DNA from: Erwinia piriflorinigrans CFBP 5888
GTDB taxonomy: Bacteria > Pseudomonadota > Gammaproteobacteria > Enterobacterales > Enterobacteriaceae
Assembly (NCBI RefSeq): GCF_001050515.1
Contig: NZ_CAHS01000015.1
Location: 620,001 to 684,000 of the forward strand
DNA length: 64,000 bases
Reading direction: 5' to 3'
The notes beneath the pieces were generated by a model, which saw only the letters and a list, made by a program, of their open reading frames with translations, had not been told where the DNA came from and did no database searches. Position numbers and translations under genes: made by a program. Every line of letters starts with the position of its first letter. Positions within the stretch are counted from its first letter, which is position 1. Positions 9,561-18,761 of this stretch are shown piece by piece.

Positions 9561-9620
9561 GCCAGCGCGCAACGCGTTGCTTACCCGCGCATCAATGTGG
9601 CGGAGTCAATCCGCTATGCA

Positions 9621-11852
9621 TCAGGTATTCTGTTTTAGTGCAAAATAGGGTACTGCAACCTGCTGGCCGTTAATAACCAGTGAAATATATCCCTGGGCCA
9701 CGGAGGTTTCGACCTTAGAGGCATCAAGATGGCGCGATTTAACCAGTAAATCACCCTGCTCGTTAGCACCAATACCTGCCAATCCGTTATGAAGAGAGAA
9801 GCGGCGTACAGCCGAATGGACTTTTTCCCCTTTTGGCGGTTCAGCAAGCTTCATCAGGCTGTCAAAACGCGCACATTGTCCCGTGGCGAAACGATCCTTC
9901 GCGGTGGTTTTCATCATCACGCCCGCAGAACCTAACCATGCCGCAAGTTTGACAAATACCCGCGTGTCGCTGTCCTGCACGGTGGTATAAACCACATCGG
10001 AGATGGGGCTGCTGCCTTCGACACACCAGCTGGCTTCAAAACCATGTACTTTACGCTGTAGACTGATGATCGCCTTACCCCCGGTATGGCGATCGCCAGT
10101 CATGTTCATTAACGCCTTTGTGCCTGAGCCATTACTGAACTGCGACTGACCGAAAAGGTCGATTTCCCAGCTATCCCCGACATCGGGAGTATGAATATTA
10201 CCCAGCTCAAACCACTTTTCTTGCCCAGTGTGATTTTCTATGCGGAAACGCGAAGTCAGATAGTTGTAATTCATGCTGCCATCAACGGCGATACCATACG
10301 ACTCCACGCGCGTTGAGCCGCGCTCGTAAGCACTCAGCCACTCATCTTCACCTAATGAATTATCAATCCAACTGCCGGACTGTAAATTGGTCTGGCGCAT
10401 ATTCAGACGTGAACAATGGGCTATCAGTGGATTCTTACAAGCTTCAAGACTCAGGGCATCAACAATCCACTGGCCGTTAGAGAGATCCCCGGGATATTCA
10501 CAATGCTCAATCCAGCCGTTGTGGATAATAGACTGGGTACAGCGGGGTAAATTAAGCACTTTACCCTGACGACAGTGCTGCACGTTGAAATTGGATAACT
10601 CAATGGCCGTATTATGGTCCCAGTTCCCTTTTTTAGTGAATGACCATGTGCCCCGAATAACATCTCCGGTACATTTATTGGCGTACCATTGATCGATTTT
10701 ACAATCGAGCGTATCGATCAGACTCAGAGAAACACCACCAACGCCGATAAATCGCAGACAAGATCCACGGAAATATTGCCCTGCCGGACAGGTATTATGA
10801 AAGAATCCCTGGCCGTTTGCAGAATGTTCGATCTGGCCTTCAAAACTGATATTGCTTAGCTCAACCCAGCGGGCATTCACCTTAAACAGGAAATCTGATT
10901 TACCGTCTGAGAGCAACGTGGTCGCAGGAAAATAGCCAAAATTCACCGGCGCGCCTGCCAGGCGCAGAAAACGAATATATTTAGCCGAAATATCAAAGGA
11001 TGAAATGAAAAAGCGTCCGGCAGGAAACTGGATTGACAGCTTTTGGTTATTGTTCTGCGCCCAGTGATACATCGCTATCACGGCCGGAAGAGAGTCTGTT
11101 TTTCCATCAGCTACGGCACCGAAATCAAACAGAGTGATGCGATTCATATCATCGCTCACGCGCCGCCAGTGGAAATTTTGCCCCGAGGAGGCAATATAGC
11201 CGCCATCGTCATCTGCCGCAGTCAGTTCGCCAATAAAGGCACCGCCTCCTACTTCGGAACCCTCATGCCAGCCTTTAAGACGAACTTTTGCTCCCGAGAA
11301 CAGGGGACGCGTTTGACGCAGGGAGGCAAAAGAGGAAATCTCACCAATTAACTGGTATCCACCGGGTTGAGACAGGCGGCGGCTAAACTCTGAAACGCCA
11401 TTGTTTTTGACGTCAGGAACGTAGAAAAGCTGTTCGTCATTATCATTATGCAGCGCCATAGAATATTCACTTTCTGACCACAGCGCGCCTTTGGCCATGA
11501 CAAAGGTTTTCAATGTCTCACTATTCAGAACAATCGGTTGGGCGAGTAGAGCAACGCTGCCATTGGCATTTTTGACAAAGACATCAACCCCATTTTGCGG
11601 CTGGGTTGGATCGCTCCCCACTTTACCAATGTAAAGTTTACCTTTGAAATCACGCCAGAACTGTTCAGGCATGGTAAAGACATCATCAGGTGAAAATATT
11701 GGAACATCCGTTTTAGGAATAGCATCTGCTGGCACATTTTTAAGCGTCAATGCATTCAGGTCTTCGCTTCGCGCCCGAGCAGGAATAGAACCGAGCGCCG
11801 CCGTGGCGACGATAGTTGAAAATGCCGTTCGTATTAACTCTCTGCGTTTCAT
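9621..11852 (-). CDS. amsF: Amylovoran-processing exported protein, pectate-lyase-like beta-helix
   Basis: 743 residues. The first 29 residues form a signal peptide beginning MKRRELIRTAF, with two adjacent arginines, a modest hydrophobic core and an ARA cleavage region, so export may use the Tat system. Around residue 240 the motif FDFGAVADGKTDSLPAV is the start of a right-handed parallel beta-helix of the pectate lyase superfamily, as found in phage tailspikes and polysaccharide lyases. In E. amylovora AmsF is an exported protein proposed to process newly made amylovoran repeats. The window shows no feature that identifies catalytic residues. Upstream amsE ends 82 bases away. Confidence 0.9.
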   Translation of the reverse strand: MKRRELIRTAFSTIVATAALGSIPARARSEDLNALTLKNVPADAIPKTDVPIFSPDDVFTMPEQFWRDFKGKLYIGKVGSDPTQPQNGVDVFVKNANGSVALLAQPIVLNSETLKTFVMAKGALWSESEYSMALHNDNDEQLFYVPDVKNNGVSEFSRRLSQPGGYQLIGEISSFASLRQTRPLFSGAKVRLKGWHEGSEVGGGAFIGELTAADDDGGYIASSGQNFHWRRVSDDMNRITLFDFGAVADGKTDSLPAVIAMYHWAQNNNQKLSIQFPAGRFFISSFDISAKYIRFLRLAGAPVNFGYFPATTLLSDGKSDFLFKVNARWVELSNISFEGQIEHSANGQGFFHNTCPAGQYFRGSCLRFIGVGGVSLSLIDTLDCKIDQWYANKCTGDVIRGTWSFTKKGNWDHNTAIELSNFNVQHCRQGKVLNLPRCTQSIIHNGWIEHCEYPGDLSNGQWIVDALSLEACKNPLIAHCSRLNMRQTNLQSGSWIDNSLGEDEWLSAYERGSTRVESYGIAVDGSMNYNYLTSRFRIENHTGQEKWFELGNIHTPDVGDSWEIDLFGQSQFSNGSGTKALMNMTGDRHTGGKAIISLQRKVHGFEASWCVEGSSPISDVVYTTVQDSDTRVFVKLAAWLGSAGVMMKTTAKDRFATGQCARFDSLMKLAEPPKGEKVHSAVRRFSLHNGLAGIGANEQGDLLVKSRHLDASKVETSVAQGYISLVINGQQVAVPYFALKQNT

Positions 11853-11934
11853 AAAAATTCCCGTGATTACGTCGTGGTTTCATTGTTCATTCACCCAGAG
11901 TTATCTCTTATCTATGCCGCCTGATTAATTTTTA

Positions 11935-12732
11935 TTATTTGCGGTCTTTTTCATAAAGAAACTGCATCACTTTTGCCGGCATTAAACGCGTCATGGTACG
12001 AATCAAAAAATAAAGCACACCACGGATAAATCCGATTTGATGAAGCTTTCTTTTCAGGCGGTAAAGCTGGATCTCACTTTTGATATAAACCCAACCGCGC
12101 CTTTTATTCACCATTTCGCTGCCTGCACGGACCTTCATCAGAATGTCAGGCAAATTAGCCACCGGGTAGCCGAGCGACATCATACGCAACCAAAGGTTGT
12201 AATCTTCCATAAACAGATGATGCTGATAGCTTCCGGCAGCAATCACTTTATCCTTACGGAATACGACACACATATGGTTGAAAGGGTTTTTCATTTTGGC
12301 GAATTGATGAATGTCATTATTGCCAAGAGGCAGGCGCTTCAGGCGCTCTTTGCCATACTCATCAAATTCAATGACGGCGGCACCTGACAAAACGATGTCA
12401 GGATGCGATTGCATATAGGAGATTTGTTTCTCAAAGCGCTCGGGCAGGCAGATATCATCTGTATCCATGCGCGCCACGAGATTGTGTGAACAACACGCCA
12501 GCCCGGCATTTAATGCCTTACCGAGCCCCACGTTTTTCTCCAGCGCAACCGTCACCAGCGGCAATAAAACAGCCCATTGGGTCACAACCGCCTTTAAAGA
12601 CTCGTTAACCGGGCCATCATAGACCAGGACAATTTCATCAGCAGGCAACGTTTGTTGATATAAGCTCTCAAGGCATTGCTCGAGATTTTCTGGTGTCTCT
12701 TTATTGTAGAGTGAAATAAGTACTGAAAACAT
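11935..12732 (-). CDS. amsE: Amylovoran glycosyltransferase, GT2 family
   Basis: 265 residues with a GT-A fold. The N-terminus FSVLISLYNKETPENLEQCLESL is the family's opening strand and helix, VARMDTDDICLPERFEKQ holds the DxD metal-binding motif, and FMEDYNLWLRM carries the ED catalytic-base motif. It adds one sugar of the amylovoran repeat at the inner membrane face. The gene starts 12 bases after amsD stops, indicating coupled translation. Confidence 0.93.
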   Translation of the reverse strand: MFSVLISLYNKETPENLEQCLESLYQQTLPADEIVLVYDGPVNESLKAVVTQWAVLLPLVTVALEKNVGLGKALNAGLACCSHNLVARMDTDDICLPERFEKQISYMQSHPDIVLSGAAVIEFDEYGKERLKRLPLGNNDIHQFAKMKNPFNHMCVVFRKDKVIAAGSYQHHLFMEDYNLWLRMMSLGYPVANLPDILMKVRAGSEMVNKRRGWVYIKSEIQLYRLKRKLHQIGFIRGVLYFLIRTMTRLMPAKVMQFLYEKDRK

Positions 12733-12744
12733 ATCACCTTCTTT

Positions 12745-13800
12745 TTAGTTCAGGATTTCATTCCATTTTTTTAATATTAATTCAGGGCCATATTCGGCAG
12801 CATTGCGCCAGGCGGCCTGAGCGAAGGTCATTCTGAGTGCATCATCATCAATAAGCTGATTTAACCGTTCGGTAAAGGCATTATCACTGTCATAATTAAT
12901 GACAAAGCCATCATCTTTAATGATCTCTGCAGGCCCTGTTTTACAGTCGAAAGCTATCGCAGGTAACGCATAATTCTTAGCTTCAATTAATACCATCGGC
13001 AAACCTTCGTAGCGTGACGTCATAGCAATGACTCCGGCCGAACGATAGTATTCACTGATATTTTTGCTTGATCCTATTATTTCCACACTCTCTTCAAGGT
13101 GATATTTTTTTATTTTTTCCAGCAGTGCGCCTTTCTCTTCACCATCACCAACAATCAGTAACTTCCACCCCTGCTTATGCACATTTCTCCAAATATCGAG
13201 CAGACGACCAAAGTTTTTTTGGTACGTTAAGCGACCTATTGCCAGTACTCTTTTCTGCTTGTGGCCGAAAACGTCATCAAAGTGGTTAAGGCTGTTTTCA
13301 TGATGGAAAGGTGAAATATTCCTCACAACATGCACATTTTTTACCGCAAACTCTGAGGTAAGATAATTTTTATCGTGCTCGGTAAGTACCGCCACTTTGT
13401 CCGCCAAGCCATAACAGAATACCTTCAGCTTCCGCACGGCAGCACTGAACGTTTCAACCGAAACGTGATCGCAACAAATTAGCTTTGATTTAACACGAAA
13501 TAACGTCAACAGCAGCAGTGCCTGAACAGACAGCTTACCCATTGAGATAATCATCACGCCGTCGGGGCGTGTATTTTTAGTATAACGGATAAACTCAAAC
13601 AGCTTTAATACACGCACCGAGGTTTTCGGATAGCAAATAGTAACTTTATCATCAACAGGATAGTAAGGATCGCCAGGCGTTAATGAAAACAGCGTGACGT
13701 CATAATCATGATGACTCAATAAACTCGCCAGGGTACTGGCCACCCGGTCAGTACCACCACTATTGGAAATGCCATCGATAAGGATTAACAACTTGTACAT
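12745..13800 (-). CDS. amsD: Amylovoran glycosyltransferase, GT4 family
   Basis: 351 residues with GT-B architecture. The N-terminus LILIDGISNSGGTDRVASTLASLL has the glycine-rich acceptor-side loop of GT4 enzymes. The C-terminal part has RVLAIGRLTYQKNFGRLL and the E-x7-E motif EGLPMVLIEAKNYALPAI. By position and length it is AmsD, which adds a sugar, probably galactose, to the lipid-linked repeat. A 165-base untranslated gap separates it from amsC. Confidence 0.93.
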   Translation of the reverse strand: MYKLLILIDGISNSGGTDRVASTLASLLSHHDYDVTLFSLTPGDPYYPVDDKVTICYPKTSVRVLKLFEFIRYTKNTRPDGVMIISMGKLSVQALLLLTLFRVKSKLICCDHVSVETFSAAVRKLKVFCYGLADKVAVLTEHDKNYLTSEFAVKNVHVVRNISPFHHENSLNHFDDVFGHKQKRVLAIGRLTYQKNFGRLLDIWRNVHKQGWKLLIVGDGEEKGALLEKIKKYHLEESVEIIGSSKNISEYYRSAGVIAMTSRYEGLPMVLIEAKNYALPAIAFDCKTGPAEIIKDDGFVINYDSDNAFTERLNQLIDDDALRMTFAQAAWRNAAEYGPELILKKWNEILN

Positions 13801-13965
13801 GTAAGCATCCTGTTAATAATTTCAGCCCGAACGACAGGTAAATCACTTGCCAGGCATAAAAGCACTGAAACAACGTCAGCAGGAAGAGAGGCAGCGCTCA
13901 ATTTGTAAAGCCTGCATCAGGCTGGCAGTATTGCTCTATATGTCATGCAAATAGATATGCCAGGG

Positions 13966-15093
13966 TCAGCCAAAGATTTTGAATAAGGGGGCAATGTTGT
14001 ACCCCATAATCGACTGAGCTGAAAGCACCGTATTATATGCAAGATAATAGGTCGTAATGGAAAATAGCATAAAGAAGTTCAGCAATAAATTACGTATACG
14101 TATCATCAGGAAGGCAAATAGCAGCGGTTCCGTATGGAGAAAAAGGTTACCTACTCGGCCACCAAAAATACTGAAATCGGAAAACGTTATGCGGACCGCC
14201 GCCCCGATGCTGTAAGCAGCGAGGAGAATATAGACAAAACGATCTTCCTTCATGATGCCGTTGCGGAAGTAATAGAGCGTGAAAGCAGCAATAAACGCAA
14301 TATTTTTCAGGTTTGCCAATCCAAATACTGGAGAAGATGTATCAAAGTTAGTACCGCTGTAGCTTGCCGCACGCTCCCCTAATACGGGGACTATTCCGAG
14401 CGAGTCAAGGAATAGTTTTTTGCCACCGATAATGCCTAACGGAAGAGAGGCAATAACCAGCAAAAGGGGTAAGTATTTGCGCTCCCTGATAAAAAAGAAG
14501 GGAAGGATCATCACAATGGTGTAGCCAGTGGAGTGAGATTGGGTACTCAGGATGACAAAAAGCAAAGCGAGTAAATAATTGCGCGCCACCAAACTACAAA
14601 TAAAGGCAATCGCAAACGCACTACATAACCCGAAGCGAATCTGATTCATATCCTTGTTGATAAACAGGTGCGCAGAATAAAGGCATAGAGAGCACAGGAT
14701 CAACGGCGAATATTTTTTATAAACCCAGGCATTGGTCGACACCGCGATAAAGCTGATAAACAGCAAAAAGAAGTAGCTCTCATGGGTGAAGCACGATGCT
14801 AACCAGGCCAGCAGCATGAAAAAATTCTCATATCGGTAAATATCCGCTATCGCCTGATAGCCAGCCATCCCGCTCTGACGGGAGAAATCATGGAAAAAAC
14901 CAATATACTGCGAATCATCCATGCCGGAATTTGGCCCTCTCATTCCGGCGAACAAAATGAGCGCAAACACCGCTATCAGGCAGAAATAGTTAATTAAAAG
15001 TTTCGTTTTAACTTCACCGGACTGATTAATCATCGCCAGTTCGAAAAAACAAAAAAGGAGAATGCTGTAGCTAACTATCCAATATATAGCCAT
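13966..15093 (-). CDS. amsC: Amylovoran repeat-unit polymerase (EpsG/Wzy family)
   Basis: 375 residues, strongly hydrophobic with about ten membrane segments. It looks like the EpsG branch of Wzy polymerases, with a conserved early loop FAGMRGPNSGMDDSQYIGFF rich in charged and glycine residues, and an NQIRFGL motif near residue 150. In the amylovoran pathway AmsC joins repeat units on the periplasmic side. It follows amsB by 31 bases. Confidence 0.88.
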   Translation of the reverse strand: MAIYWIVSYSILLFCFFELAMINQSGEVKTKLLINYFCLIAVFALILFAGMRGPNSGMDDSQYIGFFHDFSRQSGMAGYQAIADIYRYENFFMLLAWLASCFTHESYFFLLFISFIAVSTNAWVYKKYSPLILCSLCLYSAHLFINKDMNQIRFGLCSAFAIAFICSLVARNYLLALLFVILSTQSHSTGYTIVMILPFFFIRERKYLPLLLVIASLPLGIIGGKKLFLDSLGIVPVLGERAASYSGTNFDTSSPVFGLANLKNIAFIAAFTLYYFRNGIMKEDRFVYILLAAYSIGAAVRITFSDFSIFGGRVGNLFLHTEPLLFAFLMIRIRNLLLNFFMLFSITTYYLAYNTVLSAQSIMGYNIAPLFKIFG

Positions 15094-15124
15094 ATATTTA
15101 CCCGTTATTACCCTGCTGCGACCG

Positions 15125-16030
15125 CTACTTTCCGCCCAAACGCGCCCTTAATTTATTCTTGAGGCGTTTAAGGAAGTCGGTGCGGTTATCTTTATGAGTC
15201 AAGAAAAAGTAGCGGGCAAAGCTGAGGCTGGCCTGCAATGATTTACCGTCCATCTTATAGCGCAGCGGTAACTTATAGGCTTTGTAGGTATGAACGTCGC
15301 GTCGGGTGAGATACGGCTTCATTGCGTCCAGCCAGAACAGAGAGTACTTAACCGATTCACCTTTATGCTGAGAACCAAACCGAGTAACCATATGATAATT
15401 TGCCAGTGGCTGAGCAATCATCACAAACTTAAATCCTGCTTTGTCGGCGCGAATACATAAATCGTAATCCTGATGGCGGATAAATCGCTCATCAAATTTA
15501 ATTTCTGCCGCATCTTCGCGTTTCAGTACTATCGTGCTGGTCTGGATAAACCCGTAGCAGCCAAAAAGATATTCGGCTACCGATTCATCTTCACCGACTG
15601 GCTTTAGCGGCATCACTTTAAGGAAGCTGCCATCCTGAATGATGTTGACCTGGCTATAAATAATAAAACGCCGCTCGCCCTGACCTTCCAGCTGTTCAAT
15701 CAGCGCCAGGTTCTGTTGCAGTTTATCTTTATGCCATTCATCGTCGGCGTCGAGAAAACAGACATAGTCTCCGGTGGCCAGATCGATGCCCCGGTTTCTG
15801 GCACCTGCGCCATTTAGCTTTCTCTCCGACAGGACGAGATTAATGTTCAACCCGCTGTAGCGTTCACTCTTCACGACTTGGGCAAGCTTTTCCGCATCGT
15901 CAGATTTGTCATCGACAATAATGACATCAAATTTTTTGTAGCTTTGCTCTTTCAGACAATCAAGTGTGGTGACAATTGATTCTGATGCATTATATGCAGG
16001 TATGACAATGGAAAAGGAAATATCCTTCAT
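15125..16030 (-). CDS. amsB: Amylovoran glycosyltransferase, GT2 family
   Basis: 301 residues of the GT2 GT-A family. FSIVIPAYNASESIVTTLDCL opens the nucleotide-binding fold, VCFLDADDEWHKDKL holds the DxD motif, and FIRHQDYDLCIRA carries the catalytic acidic pair. AmsB adds galactose to the lipid-linked intermediate in E. amylovora. It is separated from amsA by 88 bases that contain a strong hairpin. Confidence 0.93.
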   Translation of the reverse strand: MKDISFSIVIPAYNASESIVTTLDCLKEQSYKKFDVIIVDDKSDDAEKLAQVVKSERYSGLNINLVLSERKLNGAGARNRGIDLATGDYVCFLDADDEWHKDKLQQNLALIEQLEGQGERRFIIYSQVNIIQDGSFLKVMPLKPVGEDESVAEYLFGCYGFIQTSTIVLKREDAAEIKFDERFIRHQDYDLCIRADKAGFKFVMIAQPLANYHMVTRFGSQHKGESVKYSLFWLDAMKPYLTRRDVHTYKAYKLPLRYKMDGKSLQASLSFARYFFLTHKDNRTDFLKRLKNKLRARLGGK

Positions 16031-16078
16031 TACCAGGCACCTTATTAAACATTCACAAACTGACCCTTGCCAGAACAG

Positions 16079-16110
16079 CGGAACCTTTCAACAGGCTGTA
16101 AAAGGTTCCG
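16079..16110. other. Strong hairpin between amsA and amsB
   Basis: A perfect 10-bp inverted repeat CGGAACCTTT/AAAGGTTCCG with a 12-base loop lies inside the 88-base amsA-amsB gap. No T-tract follows it on the minus strand. It could protect the upstream amsGHIA message from 3' decay, or act as a weak terminator that RfaH overrides. Confidence 0.6.
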
Positions 16111-16118
16111 CACGGCAA

Positions 16119-18299
16119 TTAGCTTTTCTCACCCTGCTGGTAGCTGTAGTCGTAGTAGTCATAACCATAGCCATAACCATTGGCTGACTTACGCACGACG
16201 GCATTAAGGATAACCCCTTTAATTTCGATGCCGTTCTGAATAAAGCGTTTGTAACTGATTTCAACTTCCTTAACGGTGTTGCTTTCAAAGCGCGCCACCA
16301 TCAGTGAAGTCCCCGCCAACTTGCCGATAATCGAGGCATCTGTAACCGCCAGTACCGGTGGTGTATCAATCAGTACCAGGTCGTAATTCTGACTGGCCCA
16401 CTCGACCAACTCATTCATGCGGGTGTTCATCAACAGTTCAGAGGGATTGGGCGGTACCTGACCACGCGCGATAAAATCAAAACCGTACTCTCCGCGCTGC
16501 ACCAGGTCTCTGCTGAACGGGAGTTTCGCTGACAGAATGTCCGACAAGCCGGTTTTGCTCTCCGCGCCAAGCAGCTCATGCGTGTAGCCACGTCGCATAT
16601 CACCATCGATAAACAGAACCTTTTCACCGGTTTTCGCCACCAGCGTCGCCAGGTTGGCACAGATAAAGGTCTTACCAATCCCCGGGCTGGCGCCGGTGAT
16701 CATCAGAATGTTATTTGGCGCGTCCATCATCGCAAAGTGCAAACTGGTTCGCAGACTACGAATCGCTTCAATGGACAGGTCAGTCGGGTTGCCCAATGCC
16801 AGCAGTCGGTTATGCGGGTCAATTTTGGCACGGAGTTTTCGTTTTAGAAGCGCTTCGCGATCTTTTTTGCGCTGCCACTCAGAAAGCGGCACGCTGGCAT
16901 AGACGCTCAGACCCAGCTCTTCCAGCTGTTCTGGATTATCAATCCCATGATGGAAGAGCGCTTTCAAGAGGACGAGTCCGACAGAAACCATCAGGCCTGC
17001 AATCAAACTGATAGCGGCAATTAATATTTTTTTCGGTGCAACGGGCTTGGGAGCGGTTTCAGCATGATCGATGATACGCACATCACCAACCGTGCTGGCC
17101 TTGCTGATATTTAGCTCCTGCTGACGACTCAACAGCTGCATATATATCTCTTGCCCTGCCTGCACATCACGCGTTAAACGAACAATTTCCTGCTGGGTTT
17201 GCGGCATCTGGCTGATTTTACCATTCAGCTGTTTCTGCTGGTTTTCCAGAGTCCCACGTTTTTCCAGCAGCGCGCGGTAGGTGGGATGATCCTTTTTAAA
17301 TAACTGTGAAACTTCCGCTTCACGGAAGGTCAACTCATTCAGCTGCGTTTGAATACTGACGGCTGAATCGAGAGCAGATTTAGCCTCCAGTGACATATCG
17401 ACCGAATCATGCTGACGGCGGAAGGTATTCAGTTTATCTTCCGCATGATCCAGATTACCGCGTACTTCCGGCAGCTGTTGAGCAAGAAACTGGATGCTTT
17501 TCTCAGCTTCTTCAGATTTGCGCGCGATGTTCTGGTAGAGATAGTTGTTGATAACCTGATCCAGTACCCGACTGATTTGCACCGGGTCCTCACCACTGAG
17601 GGTCAATCCTAAAACGCCGGTATCTTTACCCATATCGGCCACAACCAGATTGTTGCCGATCATTTTAATCGCCTGCAAAGTGCTTAGCTTGCTGACGGTG
17701 AAGTGAGTGCCCGCTTCAGCCTCAATATGACTAACCAGTAGGGTGACATCACCGTGCTGCTCGAACTGGCCCACTTTCCCTTTGAATAGCTCGTTACCCT
17801 CTTTACTGACGATGTAGCTATCCGGCCCGTCGACTTCAATGCTCAGTTCACGCTTGTCCCAGAAACTCGGCACTTTAAGACGTGAAACGGCTATCTGCTG
17901 CGCTTTTTGACCCAAAATACGCGATAGACCAGCCCCTATCAGCGGGAAATGATCCTGCTGTACCATCACGTCGAGGCCCAGGTCGCCCACCGTTTTCCCG
18001 AGAACCATACGCGAGGTAATAATTTCAATTTCGGCGGCAGAAGCGGGCTGTGCGTTTGGCATCATTTGCGATATGTCATTCAGTACCGTGTTGGCATTTT
18101 TCTGCTCAACCTGCACCATCGCGTCCGCACTGTAAATCGGCGTAGCAAACAAACTGTATAGCGTACCCATCAACGTAAACAGTATCGTCACCGCCAGAAT
18201 CATCCAGCGATGATCAAGAAGCTGTCCCACAAGGTGCGCCAGTTCGAATCTGAGCGCCTCGCCACCGTTCGCTGACGGTTGCTTAATTTCTGTTTTCAT
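16119..18299 (-). CDS. amsA: Tyrosine autokinase / chain-length and export regulator (Wzc type)
   Basis: 726 residues from the ATG at 18299; an upstream in-frame TTG at 18311 would add four residues but 726 is the known AmsA length. Two membrane segments (near residues 31-53 and 425-448) bracket a large periplasmic Wzz domain with coiled-coil stretches. The cytoplasmic C-terminal BY-kinase domain has Walker A (ASPGIGKTF), Walker A' (VLFIDGDMR) and Walker B (LVLIDTPP). A tyrosine-rich tail (YGYGYDYYDYSY) is the autophosphorylation cluster. It works with AmsI (phosphatase) and AmsH (outer-membrane channel) in polymer length control and secretion. The start lies 13 bases after amsI. Confidence 0.96.
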   Translation of the reverse strand: MKTEIKQPSANGGEALRFELAHLVGQLLDHRWMILAVTILFTLMGTLYSLFATPIYSADAMVQVEQKNANTVLNDISQMMPNAQPASAAEIEIITSRMVLGKTVGDLGLDVMVQQDHFPLIGAGLSRILGQKAQQIAVSRLKVPSFWDKRELSIEVDGPDSYIVSKEGNELFKGKVGQFEQHGDVTLLVSHIEAEAGTHFTVSKLSTLQAIKMIGNNLVVADMGKDTGVLGLTLSGEDPVQISRVLDQVINNYLYQNIARKSEEAEKSIQFLAQQLPEVRGNLDHAEDKLNTFRRQHDSVDMSLEAKSALDSAVSIQTQLNELTFREAEVSQLFKKDHPTYRALLEKRGTLENQQKQLNGKISQMPQTQQEIVRLTRDVQAGQEIYMQLLSRQQELNISKASTVGDVRIIDHAETAPKPVAPKKILIAAISLIAGLMVSVGLVLLKALFHHGIDNPEQLEELGLSVYASVPLSEWQRKKDREALLKRKLRAKIDPHNRLLALGNPTDLSIEAIRSLRTSLHFAMMDAPNNILMITGASPGIGKTFICANLATLVAKTGEKVLFIDGDMRRGYTHELLGAESKTGLSDILSAKLPFSRDLVQRGEYGFDFIARGQVPPNPSELLMNTRMNELVEWASQNYDLVLIDTPPVLAVTDASIIGKLAGTSLMVARFESNTVKEVEISYKRFIQNGIEIKGVILNAVVRKSANGYGYGYDYYDYSYQQGEKS

Positions 18300-18311
18300 T
18301 GAAAATCCCAA

Positions 18312-18746
18312 CTATCGGCTTAATGCGTTGACCCATTTCTGGGCAGCGGTTTCAAGAACTCCGTACACGGCCTCAAAGGCATCCCGGCTTTTTTTGTAGG
18401 GATCCGCAATCTCTTGCTGATTGATCCAGTGTCCAAACAGCATGGTTTTGCCACGTACTGACGGATTAATACGACAAACAAGGTCGATATGTTTTTTTTC
18501 CATCACCAGAATAAGATCGTTGTCCCGACACATATCCGCAGTGAGTTGTTGTGCCACGTGCTTCTCCAGCGACAGCCCGTGTGCATCAGCCACACCGCTG
18601 GCCGTATCATCCGCCGGGCTTCCTACCATCGCCTTCAATCCGGCTGAAGCGATCTTCTTCTCTGGTAATGCTGACTTCAGCAGCCGCTCACCGGTAGGAG
18701 AGCGGCAGATATTGCCGATACACACCACTAAGATTGAATTGATCAT
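18312..18746 (-). CDS. amsI: Low-molecular-weight protein tyrosine phosphatase (Wzb type)
   Basis: 144 residues. The P-loop C-x5-R-S is CIGNICRS with C9 and R15, and the general acid is D115 in DPYKKS. It dephosphorylates the tyrosine tail of AmsA, and cycling of phosphorylation is needed for exopolysaccharide assembly. It lies between amsH (15-base gap) and amsA (12-base gap). Confidence 0.97.
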   Translation of the reverse strand: MINSILVVCIGNICRSPTGERLLKSALPEKKIASAGLKAMVGSPADDTASGVADAHGLSLEKHVAQQLTADMCRDNDLILVMEKKHIDLVCRINPSVRGKTMLFGHWINQQEIADPYKKSRDAFEAVYGVLETAAQKWVNALSR

Positions 18747-18761
18747 AAATTCTGCCGCCGT

